Source of the DNA: CAHJXG01 sp965277495
Lineage (GTDB): Bacteria > Pseudomonadota > Alphaproteobacteria > Acetobacterales > Acetobacteraceae
Length of the DNA: 64,000 nucleotides
Direction: 5' to 3'
NCBI GenBank assembly: GCA_965277495.1
Contig: OZ255824.1
Location: forward strand, 682,001-746,000
The notes under the pieces are model-generated. The model made no database searches. It worked only from the letters and a program-made list of their open reading frames with translations, and was not told the origin of the DNA. The position numbers and the translations under genes were made by a program. Each line of letters starts with the position of its first letter. The stretch's first letter is position 1. Below are positions 17,740 to 26,708 of the stretch, one piece after another.

Positions 17740-18690
17740 TCAGCGGACGCTGCGGAACCGCTCCACGGCGGAGACCAGGGCCCGGCGCACCCCCGGCTCC
17801 AGCGCCGAGTGCCCGGCGTCGGGGATGACGGTCAGCCGGGCGGACGGCCACGCTGCGGCGAGTTCGAAGGCGGTGCGCGCCGGGCAGACCATGTCGTAGC
17901 GGCCCTGGACGATTTCCGCCGGCAGGTGGCCGATCCGGTGCATGCCGGCCAGCAGCCCGCCCTCCGGCAGGAACAGGTCATGCGCGAAGTAATGCGCCTC
18001 GATCCGCGCGAGCCCAAGCGCCGTGCGGTCCTGCGCGAACGACGCGACGGTGTCGGGGCTGGGCAGCAGGGTGCTGCAGGAGCCTTCATAGACCGACCAG
18101 GCCCGGGCGGCGGCCATATGCACCGCCGGGTCCGGGTCGACCAGCCGCCGCAGGTAGCCCCCGAGCACGTCGTGGCGCTCATGGGGCGGCAGGTGGCCCA
18201 CGAAGGCCGCGTGCGCATCGGGGAACACCGCGCCAAGCCCGTGCAGGAACCATTCGACCTCGACCCGCCGCCCGAGGAACACCCCGCGCAGCACCAGCCC
18301 GCGCACCCGGTTCGGATAGGCCTGCGCATAGGCCAGCGCGAGGGTGGAACCCCACGATCCCCCGAACAGCAGCCAGCGCTCGATGCCGAGATGGCGGCGC
18401 AGGGTTTCGATGTCGGCGACCAGGTCGGGCGTCGTGTTGTGCGCCAGGCTGCCGAGCGGACGCGAACGCCCGGCGCCGCGCTGGTCGAAGATGACCACCC
18501 GCCAGAAATGCGGGTCGAAGAAGCGGCGATGTACCGCGCCTGCGCCCGCGCCGGGTCCGCCGTGCAGGAACAGCACCGGCTGGCCGTGGGTCGCGCCAAC
18601 CTGCTCCCAATACATCACGTGGCCGCCCGATAGCGGCATGTAGCCGGTTTCGAACGGTCCGATCTCGGGAAACAAGTCTCCGCGGGGCAT
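17740..18690 (-). CDS. pip: Proline iminopeptidase
   Basis: A 316-residue alpha/beta hydrolase (peptidase family S33) that removes N-terminal proline from peptides in the cytoplasm. Seen: oxyanion motif HGGPGAG (43-49), the strand VVIFDQRGAGRS, the nucleophile elbow GGSWGS with Ser near residue 109, and a late acidic residue and GHSALEPG histidine completing the triad. Length matches the family. Divergent from the DUF423 gene with a 61-bp gap; in the same direction as the LtnD-like gene downstream. Confidence 0.93.
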   Translation of the reverse strand: MPRGDLFPEIGPFETGYMPLSGGHVMYWEQVGATHGQPVLFLHGGPGAGAGAVHRRFFDPHFWRVVIFDQRGAGRSRPLGSLAHNTTPDLVADIETLRRHLGIERWLLFGGSWGSTLALAYAQAYPNRVRGLVLRGVFLGRRVEVEWFLHGLGAVFPDAHAAFVGHLPPHERHDVLGGYLRRLVDPDPAVHMAAARAWSVYEGSCSTLLPSPDTVASFAQDRTALGLARIEAHYFAHDLFLPEGGLLAGMHRIGHLPAEIVQGRYDMVCPARTAFELAAAWPSARLTVIPDAGHSALEPGVRRALVSAVERFRSVR

Positions 18691-18751
18691 GCCTTAATCT
18701 ACACCGAAGCGCGCGGTGGCGGAACATGCCCGCAGCGGGTAAACGACTCCC

Positions 18752-19129
18752 ATGATCACGGATGCGTATCGCGGATGGGTGGCGCTGGGCGCATTGGCCG
18801 GGTTGCTGGCGGTGGCTGCGGCGGCGGGGGCGGCGCATCTGCCGGTCGACGCTGGCGAGGCGCGGGCCATCGGCTCCGCCGTGCAGATGCAGGGCTGGCA
18901 CGCGCTGGCGCTGGTGGGATGCGGGATTTGGGGCGCACGCGGCGGCCGCCTGGTGCATGCGGCGGGCGGGGCGTTCGCGCTCGGCGTGCTGCTGTTCTGC
19001 GGCACGGTGTATGCCGGCGCGTTGGGCGGGCCGCATTTGGGCGTGTTTGCCCCGGTCGGCGGCACCTTGCTGATGCTGGGCTGGCTGCTGTTGGGCCTGT
19101 CCGCGATCCGGCCCGCGCCTCGGCATTGA
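18752..19129 (+). CDS. DUF423 small membrane protein
   Basis: A 125-residue integral membrane protein with about four hydrophobic segments and the family's features: an N-terminal helix (ALGALAGLLAVAAAAGAAHL), a QMQGWHALALV histidine-containing stretch, and LFCGTVYAGAL / PVGGTLLMLGWL. Members are widespread and of unknown function. Its TGA stop overlaps the TTG start of the downstream methyltransferase gene, so the two are probably translated together. Confidence 0.85.
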   Translation: MITDAYRGWVALGALAGLLAVAAAAGAAHLPVDAGEARAIGSAVQMQGWHALALVGCGIWGARGGRLVHAAGGAFALGVLLFCGTVYAGALGGPHLGVFAPVGGTLLMLGWLLLGLSAIRPAPRH

Positions 19130-20079
19130 CCACGGCACCGCCGGTCGCCAGCGCCTATTTGGCCGCCGAGGGCCTGGAGCGTCCGCTGGCGGAGGAACTG
19201 GCCCGGGCTGGCGTGGCCGTAGCCGCGTGGCATGGCCGGCTGGCGCTGTCGCCCGACCCGCCGTACGCCAGCGCCTGGGCATTGGATGTCTGGACCGCGC
19301 CGCAGCAGCACGCCATTGCGTCGGTGAAGACCGCTGCCGGCCTGCTGCGGGCGCAGCAACGCAACTGGTCCGCCTACGCCGTCCAGGACCATCGCCGGAT
19401 GGCGCTGATCGAGGGCCACCTGCCTCCGGTCCGCGCGCGGCCGTTGCGCTTTCCCGAACCCGCGCCCACGTCGCATCTGGGCGCATGGACCCTGCTCGAC
19501 CGCGGCATGATGTTGGCCAGCCCGGCCAAATCAAGCCCATTCCCGCTCGGAGAGTGCGGGTTCGAGGAGGACCATATCGGCCCACCCAGCCGAGCCTACC
19601 TCAAGTTGTGGGAGGCGTTGACCCGGTTAGGCGCCCATCCCGGCCCAGGCGACCGGTGCATCGACCTTGGGGCCGCGCCGGGCGGCTGGACCTGGGTGCT
19701 GGCCAGCCTCGGCGCATCGGTGCGCGCGGTGGACAAGGCGCCGCTCGATCCACGCATCGCGGCGATGCCTGGCGTCGAGCAAGTGATCGAGAGTGCCTTC
19801 GCACTGCCGCCGGAGCCGGTGGATTGGCTGGTGTGCGACGTGATCGCCTATCCCGCCAGGCTGCTGTCCCTCGTGGAGCGGTGGGTCGCGTCCGGGATGG
19901 CGCGGCACATCATCTGCACGATCAAGTTCCAGGGCGAGACTGATTTCGACGCGGCAGACGCGTTCGCTGCGCTGCCCGGCGGGCATGTGATGCACCTGTT
20001 CCACAACAAGCACGAACTAACATTCCTATGGATGAACAGAACGCCCGGCGTGTCCATCGGCTCGTATGCGCGTCGCTAG
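19126..20079 (+). CDS. RlmM-like SAM-dependent rRNA 2'-O-methyltransferase
   Basis: A 317-residue protein starting at TTG 19126, which overlaps the preceding stop; the frame is open further upstream but only within DUF423 antisense-like sequence. Seen: a first half with a THUMP-like/RlmM-type accessory region, then the FtsJ-fold motif I IDLGAAPGGWTWVL near residues 182-195, an acidic VDKAPLDPR strand, a catalytic DVIAYP, and a lysine in CTIKFQGE. This matches the K-D-K-E set of 2'-O-methyltransferases acting on 23S rRNA C2498. It is shorter at the N-terminus than gammaproteobacterial RlmM, so target identity is likely but not proven. Confidence 0.82.
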   Translation: MTTAPPVASAYLAAEGLERPLAEELARAGVAVAAWHGRLALSPDPPYASAWALDVWTAPQQHAIASVKTAAGLLRAQQRNWSAYAVQDHRRMALIEGHLPPVRARPLRFPEPAPTSHLGAWTLLDRGMMLASPAKSSPFPLGECGFEEDHIGPPSRAYLKLWEALTRLGAHPGPGDRCIDLGAAPGGWTWVLASLGASVRAVDKAPLDPRIAAMPGVEQVIESAFALPPEPVDWLVCDVIAYPARLLSLVERWVASGMARHIICTIKFQGETDFDAADAFAALPGGHVMHLFHNKHELTFLWMNRTPGVSIGSYARR

Positions 20080-20163
20080 ACACAAGGAGCGTCCGCCGGC
20101 GGTGAGCACTATCTGGCACAAGCATTGCTTCCCCGACCGAATACCAACTGCCCGGAGCGCGCA

Positions 20164-20484
20164 ATGGCAACTACGATCACCGTGATATATGAGAATGGTG
20201 ACGACGCGTCCTTCGATCTCGACTACTACATGGCAAAGGACATGCCGTTGGTCGACGAGAAGTTCAAACCTTTCGGCATCAAGGGATGGCGCGTGCTCAA
20301 AGCCGTCGGCACGCCGACAGGCGAGAAGCCTCGCTACAGCATTATCGCCAACCTGGAATTCGACACGGCCGAGCAGTTCAAGGCCGCGGTCGCAGCCGAG
20401 GGCGGCCCGGTTTTCGGCGACGTGCCCAACTTCAGCAACAAGGCGCCGGTGGTCGTGATCGGGGATTTGGTAGGCGCGGCCTAG
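20164..20484 (+). CDS. EthD-family protein
   Basis: A 106-residue ferredoxin-like (dimeric alpha-beta barrel) protein of the EthD group, small proteins often linked to oxidative degradation of ethers or polyketide-like substrates. The start at 20164 gives ATTITVIYENGDDASFD followed by DYYMAKDMPLVDEKF, the typical N-terminal signature with conserved Tyr and a metal-independent pocket. It stands alone between the RlmM-like gene and a small convergent ORF; no dedicated partners are visible. Role beyond family membership is unknown. Confidence 0.8.
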   Translation: MATTITVIYENGDDASFDLDYYMAKDMPLVDEKFKPFGIKGWRVLKAVGTPTGEKPRYSIIANLEFDTAEQFKAAVAAEGGPVFGDVPNFSNKAPVVVIGDLVGAA

Positions 20485-20579
20485 CTATCGCAGGCCTCCA
20501 AACCGGTTGCGACAATTTTGGGCACCGCCCGCCGATGGGCGCGGCTTGCAACATCTAGCGACACACGCATCCTAAACCG

Positions 20580-20762
20580 TTAACTTTTCTCGCTCTCCCG
20601 CGGCGCGGTCTCGCTGGCCTGTCGATCACTGGTGGGCAGCGCCTTGGCGTCGGCGTCCTCGGTCCCCTTTGGAATGCCATGCGGCGTGTTTCCGGTGGGG
20701 TTATGGTCGGGGCTGGCGCCCTCAGACGGTGGATCGTCGGTCTGTATCTTTGGCTGGTTCAT
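20580..20762 (-). CDS. Possible small hydrophilic protein
   Basis: A 60-residue frame 34 bp downstream of the DegT aminotransferase gene, on the same strand. Composition is Pro/Asp/Glu/Thr/Ser-rich with no hydrophobic core (for example NTPHGIPKGTEDADAK), so it would be disordered. There is no strong ribosome site, and no other gene competes for the region. It may be a genuine small stress-type protein or a chance frame. Confidence 0.4.
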   Translation of the reverse strand: MNQPKIQTDDPPSEGASPDHNPTGNTPHGIPKGTEDADAKALPTSDRQASETAPRESEKS

Positions 20763-20796
20763 GCGCAGGAAACGCCAACCTACGGATGCGGTTGCG

Positions 20797-21930
20797 TCAA
20801 GCCAGCGCCTGCGTCACCGCGTCGCATACCCGCTCGGCGTCGGCGGCGGACAGGTCCGGGTGGATCGGCAGGGCCAGGATACGCCGCGAAAGGTCGTCCG
20901 AGACCGGCAACTCCGCGCCGTCATGGTGGGCGGCATAGGCCGGCTGCCGGTGCAGCGGACGTGGGTAATAGATCGCGGTCGGCACGCCGGCGTCGCGCAG
21001 CGTGGCCTGCAGCCGGGTGCGCGCCGCCTCGTCCGGCAGCAGCACGGCGTAGATCGCCCAGGCGCTGGCGCTGTCCGGCACGCGGGCCGGAATGACGACC
21101 GCGTTGCCCAGGCGGCGGTCGTAAATCTGCGCGATGCGTTCCCGCACCGCCAACTCGTCGTCGAACACGTCGAGCTTGGTCAGCAGCACCGCCGCCTGCA
21201 TCGTGTCCAGCCGGCCGTTCATCCCGGTGCGCAGGACCTCGTAGCGGGTCGTGCCCTCGCCATGGCTGCGCAGGCTGCGATACAACGCGGCGCGGCCGTC
21301 GTCGTCGGTGAACAATGCGCCGCCATCGCCATAGGCGCCCAGCGGCTTGCTTGGGAAAAAGCTGGTTGCGGTCGCCTGCGCCTGGGTGCCGAGCCGCGCG
21401 CCATGCAGGACGGCGCCGAAGCTTTGGGCGCAGTCGTCCAGGGTGAACAGGCCCTCCGCCGCCGCGATCCGGTTCAGCGCCGGCCAGTCGGCGGGCTGGC
21501 CGAACAGGTCCACCCCCACCAATGCGCGCGGACGCAGGCGACCGGCGGCACGCACCTCGGCAATGCGGGCGGCAAGATGCGCCGGGTCGATCTGGAACGT
21601 GCGGGGATCGACGTCCACGAACACTGGGGTCGCGCCCAGCACCAGCGGCACCTCGGCGGTGGCGGTGTAGGTGAACGCCGGCAGGAACACGGCGTCGCCG
21701 GGTCCGATGCCCTCGGCCATCATGGCGATCTGCAGCGCGTCGGTGCCGGAGCTGACGCCCACGCAGTGCCGCGCGCCGCAATAGGCTGCGAGGCGTCCCT
21801 CCAGCTCCGCGACCTCCGGCCCCATCACGAACTGGCAATGCGCCAGCACGGCGTCCAGCCGCGGGCGGAGCGCCCCGGCGATGCGGGCCTGCTGCGCCTT
21901 CAGGTCCAGGAACGGGATAGGCTCGGCCAT
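20797..21930 (-). CDS. DegT/DnrJ/EryC1/StrS-family PLP sugar aminotransferase
   Basis: A 377-residue fold-type I PLP enzyme that transaminates nucleotide-linked keto sugars during surface-polysaccharide synthesis. Seen: FLDLKAQQARI at the N-terminus, GVSSGTDALQIA near 58-69 (phosphate-binding), DDCAQSFGA near 163-171, and the PLP-lysine segment SFFPSKPLGAYGDGGA near 189-204. The wording is close to WbpE-type 3-keto-sugar aminotransferases. It follows the dehydratase gene by 2 bp, so the pair probably makes an amino-deoxy sugar for a glycan started by the nearby WecA-like enzyme. Confidence 0.92.
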   Translation of the reverse strand: MAEPIPFLDLKAQQARIAGALRPRLDAVLAHCQFVMGPEVAELEGRLAAYCGARHCVGVSSGTDALQIAMMAEGIGPGDAVFLPAFTYTATAEVPLVLGATPVFVDVDPRTFQIDPAHLAARIAEVRAAGRLRPRALVGVDLFGQPADWPALNRIAAAEGLFTLDDCAQSFGAVLHGARLGTQAQATATSFFPSKPLGAYGDGGALFTDDDGRAALYRSLRSHGEGTTRYEVLRTGMNGRLDTMQAAVLLTKLDVFDDELAVRERIAQIYDRRLGNAVVIPARVPDSASAWAIYAVLLPDEAARTRLQATLRDAGVPTAIYYPRPLHRQPAYAAHHDGAELPVSDDLSRRILALPIHPDLSAADAERVCDAVTQALA

Positions 21931-21932
21931 CT

Positions 21933-23870
21933 CTATTCTCCAGGTAGGCGCACCCGTCCAGGCGCGCCCTCAGCGTTATGCTCGAACTCCGGGATCATGC
22001 GTCCGAGCAGCATCAGCGCCAAGCCGGCCTGCCCGGCCCGGCAGGCCGCGGCGATCTCGTCGATGGCGCGTCCGACGATGGCCGGGTCGGCGGTGCGCGG
22101 CGCGGCCATCAGCAGGCCCGGGTGCCCGGTCGGCACCGGCGGCTCGCTGCCGTGGAATAATTCCTCAAACAGCTTCTCGCCGGGGCGCAACCCGGTGAAG
22201 CGGATTTCGATCGATCCCGGCTCGGGCGTCCCCTCCGCCGGATGCAGGCCGGCAAGCCGGATCATCTGCCGCGCCAAATCCACGATTCGCACCGGCTCGC
22301 CCATGTCGAACACGAAGATGCCGCCCTGGGCGCCGGTCGGCAGCGCCGCGTCGGCCATGCCCACCACGCTCGCTTGCAGCACGAGGCCCACCGCCTCCCG
22401 CACCGTCATGAAATAGCGCTGCATGTCCGGATGCGTCACAGTCAGCGGCCCGCCACGTTCAAGCTGCCGGCGGAACAGCGGCACGACCGACCCGGTGCTG
22501 CCGAGCACATTGCCGAACCGCACCGTCACGCAGCGCATCCCAGCACCGCGCCGCGCCGCCACGTCCAGCGCCTGGCAATACATCTCCGCGAGCCGCTTGC
22601 TGGCGCCCATGACGCTGCTGGGGTTCACCGCCTTGTCGGTCGAGATGAACACCATGGCATTGGCGCCGACGGCGCGCGCGGCCTCCGCCACGTGCCGGGT
22701 GCCGACGGCGTTGGTCAGCAGGCCCTCGAGCGGATTGGCCTCGACCATCGGCACGTGCTTGAGTGCCGCGGCGTGGAACACCAATTCCGGCCGCACCCGC
22801 TCGAACACCGCGCGGATGCGGTGATCGTCGCGTATGTCGGCGATCACGGTCTCGCGCGGCACGTCCGGATGCGCCTCATGCAGTTCCTGGTCGATCTGCC
22901 ACAGCGCGTATTCGCCGTTGTCGAGCAAAGTCAGGCTGCCGGGGCCGAGCGCTGCCACCTGGCGCGCCAGTTCCGACCCGATGGTCCCCCCGGCGCCCGT
23001 CACCAGCACCCGGCGTCCATGCACCAGGCGCGCCATGCCGTCCCGGTCGAGCGGCACCTGCGGGCGATTGAGCAAGTCCTCGATCACGACCGGGGCAAGC
23101 TCCAGCGCGCCGCCGCCGTCCGCCGCGGTCTGCAGCGCCGTCGGACGCGGCACGCGGCGCACCGGCACGCCCTCGATATCCGCCTGGGCCAGCAAGGCGG
23201 CGAGCGGTGCGCCGGCGAGGTCGGGCTGGGTCACGACCAAGGCGGACGGCAGCCGGCCCTCGCTGCGCAGCCGGGTCAGGACCGCCGTGGCCTGGGTGAT
23301 CGACCCCAGGATGGCCTGGCCATGGATGCGGCGCCCGGTCTGCCCCTCCCGAACCGACAGCATGCCGATAACCCGGAACGCGGTCCGGCCCTCGCCGTAT
23401 TCGAGCGCCCGCAGGAACAGGTCGGCCCCCTCCCCGGCCCCGACCAGCAGCACGGATTGGGCATCCGCCGCGCGTCCGCCGCGCCGCGCCACCCGGAGCC
23501 GGTAGATGACCCGCGGCGTGCCGAGCGCCACGATCAGGGTCAATGCGTGCACGACGGGGAACGTCGGCGTAGGCAGCGGGAAGCCGGACAAGACCAGCAG
23601 CAACGCGAACAGCACGGCGCTGACGACGCTGCTGCCCACCAGGCCCACCAGGTCCTCGATCCCCGAGAAACGCCAGTATTGCTGCGGCATCCGGAATGGC
23701 AGCCCGGCCACCAGCAGCGTGACCGCGCCCCCGGCCACGAACCACAGCGGATGTAGCAGCCCGCCGCCGGGGTCGGCGATATAGCGCGCCAACGGCGTCG
23801 CCACGGCGGCGAGCACGCCGTCCAACGCGACGTTCAGCAGGATGCGGTTGACCGAGCGTTGCGATGGCAT
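21933..23870 (-). CDS. CapD/WbpM/PglF-type nucleotide-sugar 4,6-dehydratase
   Basis: A 645-residue membrane-anchored short-chain dehydrogenase-type enzyme that converts UDP-GlcNAc to its 4-keto-6-deoxy derivative. The start at 23870 begins the predicted membrane region (several hydrophobic segments to about residue 115). A CoA-binding-like Rossmann domain follows (VLLVGAGEGADLFL), then the catalytic domain with VLVTGAGGTIGSELARQ near 285, and the SxxK-type catalytic set around MGASKRLAEMYCQ. In this family the usual catalytic Tyr is often replaced, here by Met in that segment, as in WbpM/FlaA1 relatives. It partners the DegT aminotransferase downstream. Confidence 0.92.
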   Translation of the reverse strand: MPSQRSVNRILLNVALDGVLAAVATPLARYIADPGGGLLHPLWFVAGGAVTLLVAGLPFRMPQQYWRFSGIEDLVGLVGSSVVSAVLFALLLVLSGFPLPTPTFPVVHALTLIVALGTPRVIYRLRVARRGGRAADAQSVLLVGAGEGADLFLRALEYGEGRTAFRVIGMLSVREGQTGRRIHGQAILGSITQATAVLTRLRSEGRLPSALVVTQPDLAGAPLAALLAQADIEGVPVRRVPRPTALQTAADGGGALELAPVVIEDLLNRPQVPLDRDGMARLVHGRRVLVTGAGGTIGSELARQVAALGPGSLTLLDNGEYALWQIDQELHEAHPDVPRETVIADIRDDHRIRAVFERVRPELVFHAAALKHVPMVEANPLEGLLTNAVGTRHVAEAARAVGANAMVFISTDKAVNPSSVMGASKRLAEMYCQALDVAARRGAGMRCVTVRFGNVLGSTGSVVPLFRRQLERGGPLTVTHPDMQRYFMTVREAVGLVLQASVVGMADAALPTGAQGGIFVFDMGEPVRIVDLARQMIRLAGLHPAEGTPEPGSIEIRFTGLRPGEKLFEELFHGSEPPVPTGHPGLLMAAPRTADPAIVGRAIDEIAAACRAGQAGLALMLLGRMIPEFEHNAEGAPGRVRLPGE

Positions 23871-23931
23871 CGTCCGGACCCTATAGCCCACCCCGCGCCG
23901 CTTAGCAGTCCCCCATCGCCGGAAGCCCCGA

Positions 23932-24984
23932 TTGACCACAGACGCCTTTGCGACGCACCTGCTGTTCTGCGCCGGCCTCGCCTTGCTCTCGGCAGCGTTG
24001 GTGTCGATGATGACCCGCGTCGGCGTGCTCGACCGTCCGAATGCCCGCAAGGCGCATACACGGGCGGTGCCGAAGGGCGGCGGAGTCGGGGTGGTGGGCG
24101 CGTTCCTGGTGGGGATTGCGCTGCTGTATCGCTATGCCGAGTTCTCCCGGCTCGCCGACCCGTATTTCCGCGGCGTGATCCTGGCCGCCACCGCCATCGC
24201 CGTCGTGGCCTTCCTGGACGACATGCTGGACTGGCCATTCACCATCAAGCTCGGCGCGCAGTTGGCGGCGGCGGCGCTGGCGGTCGGCAGCGGGCTGCTG
24301 GTGGCACGGCTGAACCTGCCGTGGTGGGGGCCGGTCGAGCTCGGCTGGACGGCGGCGCCGCTCACGCTGATTTGGATCCTGTTCGCGACCAACGCCATGA
24401 ACTTCATCGACGGGCTGAACGGGCTGGCGTCCGGCGTGTCGGCCATCGCCTGCCTGATCCTGGCGGCGATCGCGGCGACGTATGCCGGGTGGTTCGTCTA
24501 TTTCGCCTCGCTGCTGCTGGCGTCCGGGCTGCTCGGCTTCCTGCCGTTCAACTTCCCCCGCGCCCGCATCTTCATGGGCGACGTCGGCAGCCAGTTCTGC
24601 GGCTTCGTGCTGGCGGTGCTGGCGGTCGCGGCAGGGCGGTTCCAGGGTGTCGACCTATCGATCCTGCTGGTGCCGATGCTGCTGTCCGGCGTGCTGTTCG
24701 ACGTCGCCTTCACGCTGGTGCGCCGGACCCTCGCCGGCGACCGGGTGACCGAGGCGCATCGAAGCCATCTGTATCAAATCGCGCACCGCTCCGGCATGGA
24801 CGCCACCGCAGTCACGCTGGTGCATTGGGGATTCGTCCTGTGGGGCGGGCTGTGCTGCGTGCTGTTCGTGTCGGCGCAGGGGTGGGCGAAGCCGCTGCCG
24901 GTGTTGCTCGTGGTGCCGCCGCAGCTCGCCTGGGTGGCGTTGGTGACGTTTCGCGCGCGCCGGGCGTCGTTGGGCCGGTGGTAA
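23932..24984 (+). CDS. WecA/WbpL-like polyprenyl-phosphate sugar-1-phosphate transferase
   Basis: A 350-residue polytopic membrane protein of the MraY/WecA family, which transfers a sugar-1-phosphate from a UDP-sugar to undecaprenyl phosphate and so starts O-antigen or exopolysaccharide units. Translation appears to begin at TTG 23932, preceded by GGAAG. Seen: AHTRAVPKGGG (40-50), the Mg-binding FLDDMLDWP (93-101), NAMNFIDGLNGLA (near 152-164), and a GDVGSQF loop near 218. Divergent from the dehydratase with 61 bp between starts, where regulatory sites for both should lie. Confidence 0.9.
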   Translation: MTTDAFATHLLFCAGLALLSAALVSMMTRVGVLDRPNARKAHTRAVPKGGGVGVVGAFLVGIALLYRYAEFSRLADPYFRGVILAATAIAVVAFLDDMLDWPFTIKLGAQLAAAALAVGSGLLVARLNLPWWGPVELGWTAAPLTLIWILFATNAMNFIDGLNGLASGVSAIACLILAAIAATYAGWFVYFASLLLASGLLGFLPFNFPRARIFMGDVGSQFCGFVLAVLAVAAGRFQGVDLSILLVPMLLSGVLFDVAFTLVRRTLAGDRVTEAHRSHLYQIAHRSGMDATAVTLVHWGFVLWGGLCCVLFVSAQGWAKPLPVLLVVPPQLAWVALVTFRARRASLGRW

Positions 24985-25048
24985 CGCGGAGCTACGCGCC
25001 ATATTTGTCATCCATCATGGGTTTGGCGGCCATCAGGGACATACGACC

Positions 25049-25669
25049 ATGCTGCAACGCATTGCAATTGCAACTCTCGTCACCTTTTTGGCTGCCGGGC
25101 CAGCCGCCGCCCAGGCTCCCAACCCATCCTTCAACGTGGTCAATCGTGGGTCGAGTGCGATCAACCAAGTCTATGCCACCCCGGCCGGCATGACCACCTG
25201 GGGCCGCGACCGCATCGGCGGCCGTCCAATCCCGCCGGGGCAGACGGGTCCGGTTCGCCTGCCGGCCGATGGCAACTGCGTCTATGACATCCGTATCGTC
25301 TATGCGAACGGACAGTCGGATGAGCGGCGCGAGCTCAACACCTGCAACGTCGACAACGTGATTTTTCCATCCTCCGGCGGACGCAGCGCGACGCTGCCGG
25401 GCCGCCAACAGGCGGGCGACGATCCTTCTTTCCGCCTGGTCAACCGCGGGCGCAGCGCCATCAGCGAGCTGTATGCCAGCGCGGAAGGCGAGGACGATTG
25501 GGGCGAGGACCGTTTGGGCGACGACACGGTCGCCCCCGGCGCGGCCCGTGTCGTGCGCCTGCCGAACGGCCCATGCCTCTATGATGTGCGGATCGTCTAT
25601 GCGAACGGCGAAGCGACCGAGAAACGGCACCTCAACCTGTGCGGCATGAACGACATGCGCGTGCCTTGA
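25049..25669 (+). CDS. Secreted protein with two tandem homologous domains
   Basis: A 206-residue protein with a signal peptide (about residues 1-21, ending in AAAQA). Two copies of a roughly 75-residue unit follow, near 26-102 and 127-200. Both copies contain a FxVVNRG/FRLVNRG strand, a SAIxxxYA segment, a W-GxDR turn, CVYDIRIVYANG / CLYDVRIVYANG and end in a single cysteine, so each unit carries a possible disulfide pair. The unit is probably a small beta-sandwich. I do not recognise a named domain. The protein is likely periplasmic or surface-bound. It follows the polysaccharide genes by 64 bp; a functional link is only possible. Confidence 0.7.
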   Translation: MLQRIAIATLVTFLAAGPAAAQAPNPSFNVVNRGSSAINQVYATPAGMTTWGRDRIGGRPIPPGQTGPVRLPADGNCVYDIRIVYANGQSDERRELNTCNVDNVIFPSSGGRSATLPGRQQAGDDPSFRLVNRGRSAISELYASAEGEDDWGEDRLGDDTVAPGAARVVRLPNGPCLYDVRIVYANGEATEKRHLNLCGMNDMRVP

Positions 25670-25787
25670 GGCCCATTATCCGTTGTTCCCCTGGCGCCTT
25701 CCGATCCGAAGCCTTTTGTTGGCGCCGGCAAACCCGTGTAGCCTGACCGGAACGCCGCGGGCCTGACCCGGGGCAAAAGGGGGAAGC

Positions 25788-26708
25788 ATGGGCACGACGC
25801 TAGGCGCCACGGCGCAGGCGCCTGCGGGTATCAAGCCGGCCCGGCGGCGCAACTACGCCCGGCAATACTGGCCGTTCATCGTGCCGGCCGGCCTCGTCGT
25901 GTTCGCCGTGATCCTGTTCCCCTGGATCTTCACACTGTTCATGTCGGTGCATGATTGGCACATCGGCGGCGACCGGACCTTTATCGGCCTGCGCAACTAT
26001 GCCCGGATGCTGGCCGACGAACGGTTCGGCTGGGCCATGCTGCGGACGTTCTATTTCACCGCCGCCTCCGTGTTCCTGCCGATGGTCATCGGCGTCGCCG
26101 CGGCCGTGGTGTTCCACCGCAACTTCCCGGGCCGCGGCCTCGCGCGCACGCTGTTCATCATGCCGATGATGGCCACCCCGGTCGCCATCGCCCTCGTTTG
26201 GACCATGATGTTCCACCCGCAACTCGGCGTGCTGAACTATTTGCTGACCAGCATGGGCCTGCCGCCCAGCGCATGGGTCTATTCGAGCAGCACCGTGATC
26301 CCGACGCTCGTGATGGTCGAGACCTGGCAGTGGACCCCGCTGGTGATGCTGATCGTGCTCGGCGGCCTCGCCAGCCTGCCGACCGATCCGTATGAGGCGG
26401 CGGTGCTCGACGGCGCCAATCCGTGGCAGGTGTTCCGGCATGTCACGCTGCCGCTGGTCTGGCCGTTCATCATGATCGCCGCCGTCATCCGCGGCATCGA
26501 TGCGCTGAAAGCCTTCGACACTATCTTCGTCATCAGCAACGGCGGACCCGGCACCGCCAGCGAGACGCTGAACATCATGCTCTACCTTGAGGCATTCAGC
26601 TTCTACGACATGGGCTATACCTCGGCCATCGTCGTGGTGTTCTTCGTCCTGATCCTGTTGATCACGCTGCTCATGCTGCATTTTCGGCAGCGGGATGCGC
26701 TGTCTTGA
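25788..26708 (+). CDS. Carbohydrate ABC transporter permease, MalF type
   Basis: A 306-residue inner-membrane permease with six hydrophobic segments. Seen: an FLVPAG-like first helix (WPFIVPAGLVVFAVILF) and the ATPase-coupling EAA loop DPYEAAVLDGANPWQVFRHVTLPL near residues 200-223. A GGGGGAAG ribosome site precedes the ATG. Its stop overlaps the TTG start of the second permease. No solute-binding protein or ATPase gene lies within the surrounding sequence, so the system is split or incomplete. Substrate probably a sugar or polyol, by family. Confidence 0.9.
   Translation: MGTTLGATAQAPAGIKPARRRNYARQYWPFIVPAGLVVFAVILFPWIFTLFMSVHDWHIGGDRTFIGLRNYARMLADERFGWAMLRTFYFTAASVFLPMVIGVAAAVVFHRNFPGRGLARTLFIMPMMATPVAIALVWTMMFHPQLGVLNYLLTSMGLPPSAWVYSSSTVIPTLVMVETWQWTPLVMLIVLGGLASLPTDPYEAAVLDGANPWQVFRHVTLPLVWPFIMIAAVIRGIDALKAFDTIFVISNGGPGTASETLNIMLYLEAFSFYDMGYTSAIVVVFFVLILLITLLMLHFRQRDALS

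Noticed and set aside
20632..22416. A 594-codon plus-strand frame
   Set aside because: It mirrors the DegT aminotransferase and dehydratase genes; no motif, poor composition.
22242..23756. A 504-codon plus-strand frame
   Set aside because: Antisense to the CapD/WbpM-type dehydratase; His/Arg/Gln-rich translation typical of a GC shadow.
25680..25787. GGCGCC-containing inverted elements before the first ABC permease gene
   Set aside because: Short GC palindromes are expected by chance at this GC content; no convincing terminator or riboswitch fold.
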